A DNA stretch of 64,000 bases. Source: Tubulanus polymorphus (Eukaryota > Nemertea > Palaeonemertea > Tubulaniformes > Tubulanidae). Below, in pieces: positions 59,959-64,000 of this stretch. The stretch is from contig NC_134035.1 of the NCBI RefSeq assembly GCF_964204645.1, positions 5,952,501-6,016,500 on the forward strand, in the 5' to 3' direction. A program made the translations under genes and the position numbers. Position 1 is the first letter of the stretch; every line of letters begins with the position of its first letter. The notes beneath the pieces are model-generated. The model did not search any database. It was given only the letters and a program-made list of their open reading frames with translations, and was not told the origin of the DNA.

Positions 59959-60760
59959 GGCTGGCTTATGTCGACAAGCAACGCGACGCCTACCGACTCC
60001 TACCGACGCAACTGAGAGCAACCGCGATCGCAGCCCAGCTTATGTCGACTGCGCTCCGATTCGCAGCAACTGAGGCCAACTAGCGGGATACGAGATCCTC
60101 CCAGTTGCTTCCCTGCTTATGTTGGTTACGATTACTGGCTACTGCAACGGCTCAGATGGTCACGTGATAAGCATTTTGAGAATAAATTTGATTTATTTTG
60201 AATTATTGGGAAATATATTTCTATTAGAAAAGCTATTTCTTTAAGATCTTTATCTTTCTGATTCTGTTTTGAATGCAATGTGCTAGCGATATTATATAAA
60301 GATGGCCGCTCACACCATAATTCTACCAATTTCGCTTCTAGATCTTCGGTTCAGTCATCTGCTGTACTGAACGTTTGGTTAACGTTTCGAAATACTTGAA
60401 TTTGAAAGTTTATGACTAAATATGAATGACGCTAACTAGCGGTCATAATTTGTACTATGTATATGCGGTCTCTTATTGGCTGGAACCCTTGCGCTCAGTT
60501 CCGTCGCGTCGCAGATGAGCTAATGTCAGTTGCGATCGAAAGCAACTGTCCGCCTACCGTAGGCCGGAGTAGAACATGGGTAACTAGCCGGATACGGCTT
60601 GCGACAAGTCGGTAGACGGCAGGTTGCCGTCGCAAACCGGCTTATGTCGAACCGATAGAGCAGCAACTGGCGGCCTCTCGTAGGCCGCTAGTTGCCGCTA
60701 ATTGGCGATAAACCCAGTTGCGTCGGTAGGCGTCGCGTTGCTTGTCGACATAAGCCAGCC
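59959..60760. mobile_element. 802-bp TTAA-flanked DNA transposon with long inverted termini
   Basis: TTAA at 59955-59958 and 60761-60764. The first and last 39 bp are perfect inverted copies beginning GGCTGGCTTATGTCGACAAG. The left side has a 10-bp internal duplication (CCTACCGACT type) beyond that. Subterminal GGCTTATGTCGA and GCAACTG..GGC words recur inside. There is no transposase frame. TTAA plus a GG start fits Kolobok better than piggyBac. The perfection of the termini suggests recent mobility. Confidence 0.8.
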
Positions 60761-60885
60761 TTAAGTCGTCTTTAAAATCTAAACCTCAATATTATTCACG
60801 TGTGTTTTAAATTGACTAACTTTGAATTATCTTGTCAGCTCATTTTTATTATTATTTTATTTTATTTCAAAGATGAACGTGCTTA

Positions 60886-60975
60886 TCAGCTGTTTATATG
60901 TAACACACCCGAGAACAAATCGATTTTTGTGCTTGAAACTGAAAAATGTGCTCTGTTGATCCTACTGGACCCGTG
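60886..60975. repeat. Segment duplicated at 63674-63750
   Basis: Both hold TTATCAGCTGTT.ATA.GT, a middle GTG.T.GAAACT.AAA, and GTTGATCCTACTGGACCC. At 63.67 kb the copy follows a strong TTTCTTTCTTTATCAG acceptor-like tract and is open as LFIRRCKSVFETKIHTVDPT. Function unknown. Confidence 0.45.
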
Positions 60976-61149
60976 GTCCTTTATTACACACGCATGGCGT
61001 GATATGCGCTGATTATTTACGATTTTTAGGAATACGCTTTTCGAGAAATAAACTTTTCTAGAAAAAAAGGAGTTAATCGCGTCACGTTCGGTCAGCTCCG
61101 CCGATGTAAGCCGGGTTACGTTCTCTGGCAGTTGAATCGGTAGCGTATC

Positions 61150-61246
61150 CATCACATGTCGTAGCCGCCCGTGATATATCGGACCGCGAAACAGATTTTC
61201 AATTGATTCGCATAGATACAACGTGTTTAGATAATGAAGTTATTGT
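61150..61246 (-). other. Possible second laminin-G-like exon, interrupted
   Basis: After a TGTTCACAG acceptor on the minus strand the frame fitting the donor of 62035-62213 reads DNNFII, then a TAA stop, then CIYANQLKICFAVRYITGGY. The order resembles the strand after GL.Y in laminin-G domains. The stop argues for a pseudo-exon or a wrong splice choice. Confidence 0.2.
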
Positions 61247-61475
61247 CTGTGAACACATGTTTATAACGCGTACTATAGGATTAGATCAATACGGAACTTA
61301 CTGATTAATCGTTAGAATAATCATTATGATTACTCAATACAGACAGCTGTCTGCTCACTCATCCCCTAACCTCCAATTTCTGACACGTCTATTCGTTCGT
61401 TTTCTCCATTGGTTTTTGTACCGAAATAGAGTTCTTGATTTTCTTTATTTGGTTTCGGTGTAGTGAGGGTTGGGG

Positions 61476-61493
61476 GCTGCCAGGGGGCGTCGG
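61476..61493 (+). promoter_or_regulatory. CTCF-like motif
   Basis: GCTGCCAGGGGGCGTCGG, a strong match to the CCAGGGGGCG core. A second one in the same orientation lies 127 bp on. Confidence 0.45.
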
Positions 61494-61602
61494 TATTGTA
61501 ATTCCATGGATATCGACACCTATGTGTATTTTGTAACCTCAATCAATTGCAAATAGCTCACGCCGAATTCTATCATTGCAAGATCATTGGTTTCTGTATA
61601 TG

Positions 61603-61620
61603 TTCACCAGGGGGCATTGG
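61603..61620 (+). promoter_or_regulatory. CTCF-like motif
   Basis: TTCACCAGGGGGCATTGG, a match to CACCAGGGGGCA. Tandem with 61476-61493. Confidence 0.45.
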
Positions 61621-62034
61621 ATATGTCAGATTGTCAAGCATTTCACACCAAGCGTACTGGGTGTCCCTGGACCCCTAGTTGCATATATCTACCCGATAGG
61701 CCTCGTAGCATAGAAGATATCTGAGTAATTGAGATCGCTCCATTTTTTTAGGCAAACACAGTTCCTGACGATGAGTGACGTTAGCTTTTAGACTATGATA
61801 ATACTCATGCAGTCTATCTTGAGAGTTCGCGTTGTTGAAAATGCATTAAAACGAAGACGGCGAAAATCTCATTTTCAAACGAGAAAAAATAAATCTATTG
61901 CCGCAAATGTTTGCTGAAGCTACATTTCCCCCTCTTCAGGCATATCCTCTCTTATACAGTTTACACTGACACAACGAAACTACTCCCACTGACGACTGGT
62001 ATTATTAGGATCGCATGGTTTATTGTCATCTTAC

Positions 62035-62213
62035 CAGTCGGAATATAGATCAGACCATGACTGGCGACGGTTTTGATGACGATTGAAAAACAGCCGGTTT
62101 TTATTCGGTCGTTTAGAACGTCGAATGTGTCCGATTGGCTTCGAACGTCGAATCTCGTGCGGTCCCGGTCTCTTCCCGGAGGAAGTAAATGTGTTGATTC
62201 GTCGTGGTTTCTC
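62035..62213 (-). CDS. Laminin-G-like exon candidate
   Basis: Minus strand, acceptor CGCAAATTAG and donor CCGACTG|GTAAGA. The 179-nt frame enters in phase 2 and leaves in phase 1. It encodes LLPPGRDRDRTRFDVRSQSD, TFDVLNDRIKTGCFSIVIKT and VASHGLIYIPT. The run F.I.IKT.ASHGLIY resembles the first strands of laminin-G domains in laminin alpha, agrin or neurexin-type proteins. All three frames are partly open and the match is short. If real, it is one exon of a large minus-strand extracellular-matrix or adhesion gene extending past this window. Confidence 0.3.
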
Positions 62214-62426
62214 CTAATTTGCGGCACGCGTGATCGATTACATAACGCCGCCGCTGCCCTTCATCCTGTCTCTATAGCTCACTTGTAGGAATAGAATTCT
62301 AGTAATTGGTCGTCGTCTCGCGGGGGGTGCGAGAGGTTGAACACATGTGATATGGCTATCAATGACGTGCTACTGGTGCGACACATCGTGCGACCAACCC
62401 CTGAGACTCACTTCAATCTAACCCTC

Positions 62427-62820
62427 AATCCGTCCCTCCCTTCCTCCCCTATTTCCATTCCCTCCCACCTCCCCTCCATCCCTCCCTACTTCGCTCCATC
62501 ACTCCCACCTTCCCTCCTTCCTTCCCTCCCTGTGTCCCTCCCTTCATTTCCCTCCCTCCCTATTACCCCTGTCCCCTCCATCCCTCCCCGTTTCCCCTGT
62601 CCCTTCCACCCCTCCCTATTCTCTTCCATTCCCCCTCCCCCATCCCTCCATCCGTCCCTCCCTCTATCCCTCCCTCCCTCTATCCCTCCCTCCTTACTAT
62701 TCCCCCTGTCCCCTCCATCCCTCCCTCCACCCTTCCCTATTCCCCACCATTCCTCCCTCCCCTGTCCTTCCATCTGTTCCTCCATCCCTCCCTCCGTACC
62801 TCCATCCCTCCCTCCCACTT
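62427..62820. repeat. CCCTCC/TCCATC polypyrimidine tract
   Basis: About 390 bp of C/T-rich tetramer-like units (CCCTCCATCCCTCC). Open frames on both strands (Pro/Ser/Leu and Gly/Arg/Glu) are artefacts. Confidence 0.9.
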
Positions 62821-63199
62821 CAATGTGACCTTACACATCTTAAACCCCCGACTGATGTCTGACATTATGAATGTAACTTTCAAATCCGAAATAGTTAAAA
62901 ACAACTTTGAAAAGACGAGGTTTTTTTTTCTTCAATTTTGACGCAATCGGCCGCTGGTTTCCAGTTAAGGGATGATCGATCATCAGATAATTGCCTAACA
63001 CGGAGGTACAACAGCATTAATTTAATATCCCCTGACGTCATACACACAGCGACGGTGTACACGAACCCCGTGGGGGTTTAAATATACGAGCCCCACGCGG
63101 GGCTTTAACGCTGCTTCACGAGTCGATTTCAACACTGATGAATTATTATACTTCTTATCTCATCGTTTCTTAACACCAAACATTCCGATGCCCCCTCGC
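62821..63199. other. No gene seen
   Basis: Contains a short palindromic pair CCCCGTGGGGGTTTAAATAT / AGCCCCACGCGGGGCTT near 63064-63102. No supported coding frame. Confidence 0.4.
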
Positions 63200-63592
63200 C
63201 TAAATCCGGCAATCATATTTCATTCGCAGATCTTCGTTCCTCTTCGCGCGCGCGACTAATGTTTGTCTATGGAACGGTTCTGAGAGTAACTTTCTGTTCT
63301 CTCGGTGCACAAATTGTAACCACTGAATATACACAGCTGATATTTTGTCATAAGGAGGGAAATAGGTGTCGGAATTGATATGGAGAGTTTCAGGCATCAG
63401 CTCTAAGCTGGCAGGAAGTGCTGGGAGAAAATGTGCAAAAATTTCAATGAATTTTTCCCCTACTATTCGATGCTTGACCTTGTTTCTTGATGATGACATC
63501 ACAGGGAAGCCCTTCAGCAGGGTATCACTAAGAAAGCCCTCTAAAAGGGCTTTCCCAGTTTCATTATCATCAAGAACTGTTGTGCCATGTAC
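63200..63592 (-). CDS. Unrecognised open frame, 130 codons
   Basis: A minus-strand frame open from a TAA at 63593-63595 to its stop at 63200. Parts: GTTVLDDNETGKALLEGFLS, DTLLKGFPVMSSSRNKVKHR, GEKFIEIFAHFLPALPASLE, NSDTYFPPYDKISAVYIQWL, then a basic C terminus (HRQTLVARAKRNEDLRMKYD). The composition is protein-like with few Cys. Upstream of the TAA the same frame continues with NFEIDGNGFSYES, hinting at a stop inside a once longer coding region. No family recognised; it could be a transposon protein fragment or a host exon. Confidence 0.35.
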   Translation of the reverse strand, partial: VHGTTVLDDNETGKALLEGFLSDTLLKGFPVMSSSRNKVKHRIVGEKFIEIFAHFLPALPASLELMPETLHINSDTYFPPYDKISAVYIQWLQFVHRENRKLLSEPFHRQTLVARAKRNEDLRMKYDCRI

Positions 63593-64000
63593 TTATGACT
63601 CATAGGAAAACCCATTACCATCTATTTCAAAGTTGAACGCGCTTTACACTTTGCACCATGATTTCTTTCTTTATCAGCTGTTCATACGTCGTTGCAAATC
63701 CGTGTTCGAAACTAAAATTCACACAGTTGATCCTACTGGACCCGACGATGAAGGGTTAAACTACCGAGCGACGTCGAAAAACGATTTTTAAAGTCGTCGG
63801 TAAAAACGGACGAAAAACCGACGCGAGAAACGACAACGAGACGTGATTCGATGCAATTTTAATCAACAATTCAATGACTTCAAACGTATTTGATTTTCAA
63901 TTCATTTTCGTCACGCGAACGAACGACGACGTCTTTAAACCGATCAGCAGCTTCTAGCGAATGCGAACATATCATATACGTCGAAGTCTGAGCGAGTGTT
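63593..64000. other. No supported gene; duplicated segment at 63674-63750
   Basis: Holds the partner of 60886-60975. The final 250 bp are rich in ACGACGTC/GAAAAACG words and could be promoter or UTR sequence, but nothing is firm. Confidence 0.3.

Noticed and set aside
62337-62828. 163-codon Pro/Ser/Leu-rich frame and its Gly/Arg-rich antisense
   Set aside because: CCCTCC repeat; no conserved domain and no splice context.

Overview
The window looks like animal nuclear DNA, AT-leaning and intron- and repeat-rich. It has long non-coding stretches, small exons with GT-AG borders, CR1-like LINE remains, several families of small inverted-repeat DNA transposons, tRNA-derived SINEs, hammerhead-like hairpins and many minisatellites. 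The two recognisable host genes (a three-finger Ly6/uPAR protein and an LNX-type RING protein) and the transposon mix fit a marine invertebrate bilaterian, most likely a spiralian such as a mollusc, annelid or brachiopod. The phylum is inference. No prokaryotic gene structure is present.

Layout. 1-25 kb: a minus-strand Ly6/uPAR gene with its last exon at 1583-1803 and a cysteine-rich exon at 4300-4446. Two related signal-peptide exons with matching splice phase lie at 13326-13386 and 22034-22103, and a weaker third lies near 25.3 kb. The introns hold TA-flanked MITEs, a tRNA-like inverted-repeat element, a second dispersed family, and CT/GA tracts. Two short unrecognised exon-like frames sit at 20192-20330 and 23207-23380 (minus).

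23.5-36 kb: a retroelement graveyard. It contains LINE carboxy-terminal scraps, a plus-strand RT scrap, a roughly 3-kb decayed CR1-like LINE on the minus strand (29.74-32.71 kb), the 3' end of another LINE on the plus strand (32.7-33.2 kb), and a spliced but broken HMGXB3/KDZ-transposase-like sequence (34.15-35.26 kb, minus).

38-48 kb: nested MITEs, a 43-bp minisatellite, and the first coding exon of an LNX-like E3 ligase (41767-42140, plus) with candidate 5' UTR exons. These are followed by two SINEs, TA repeats, a TTAA-flanked Kolobok-like MITE and two divergent CTCF-like motifs.

48-64 kb: mostly tandem repeats, many distinct. They include a MITE whose interior has expanded into an array and a 21-bp array with a 147-bp higher-order period. 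A possible RING-less alternative first exon of LNX lies at 52463-52488. An 802-bp TTAA-flanked element with near-perfect long termini lies at 59959-60760. A laminin-G-like exon candidate sits at 62035-62213 (minus) and an unrecognised open frame at 63200-63592 (minus).

The Ly6 and LNX genes are independent neighbours on opposite strands. LNX continues to the right and its PDZ exons were not found here. Gene models rest on reading frames, splice consensus and motif knowledge only; no alignment or transcript evidence was available.
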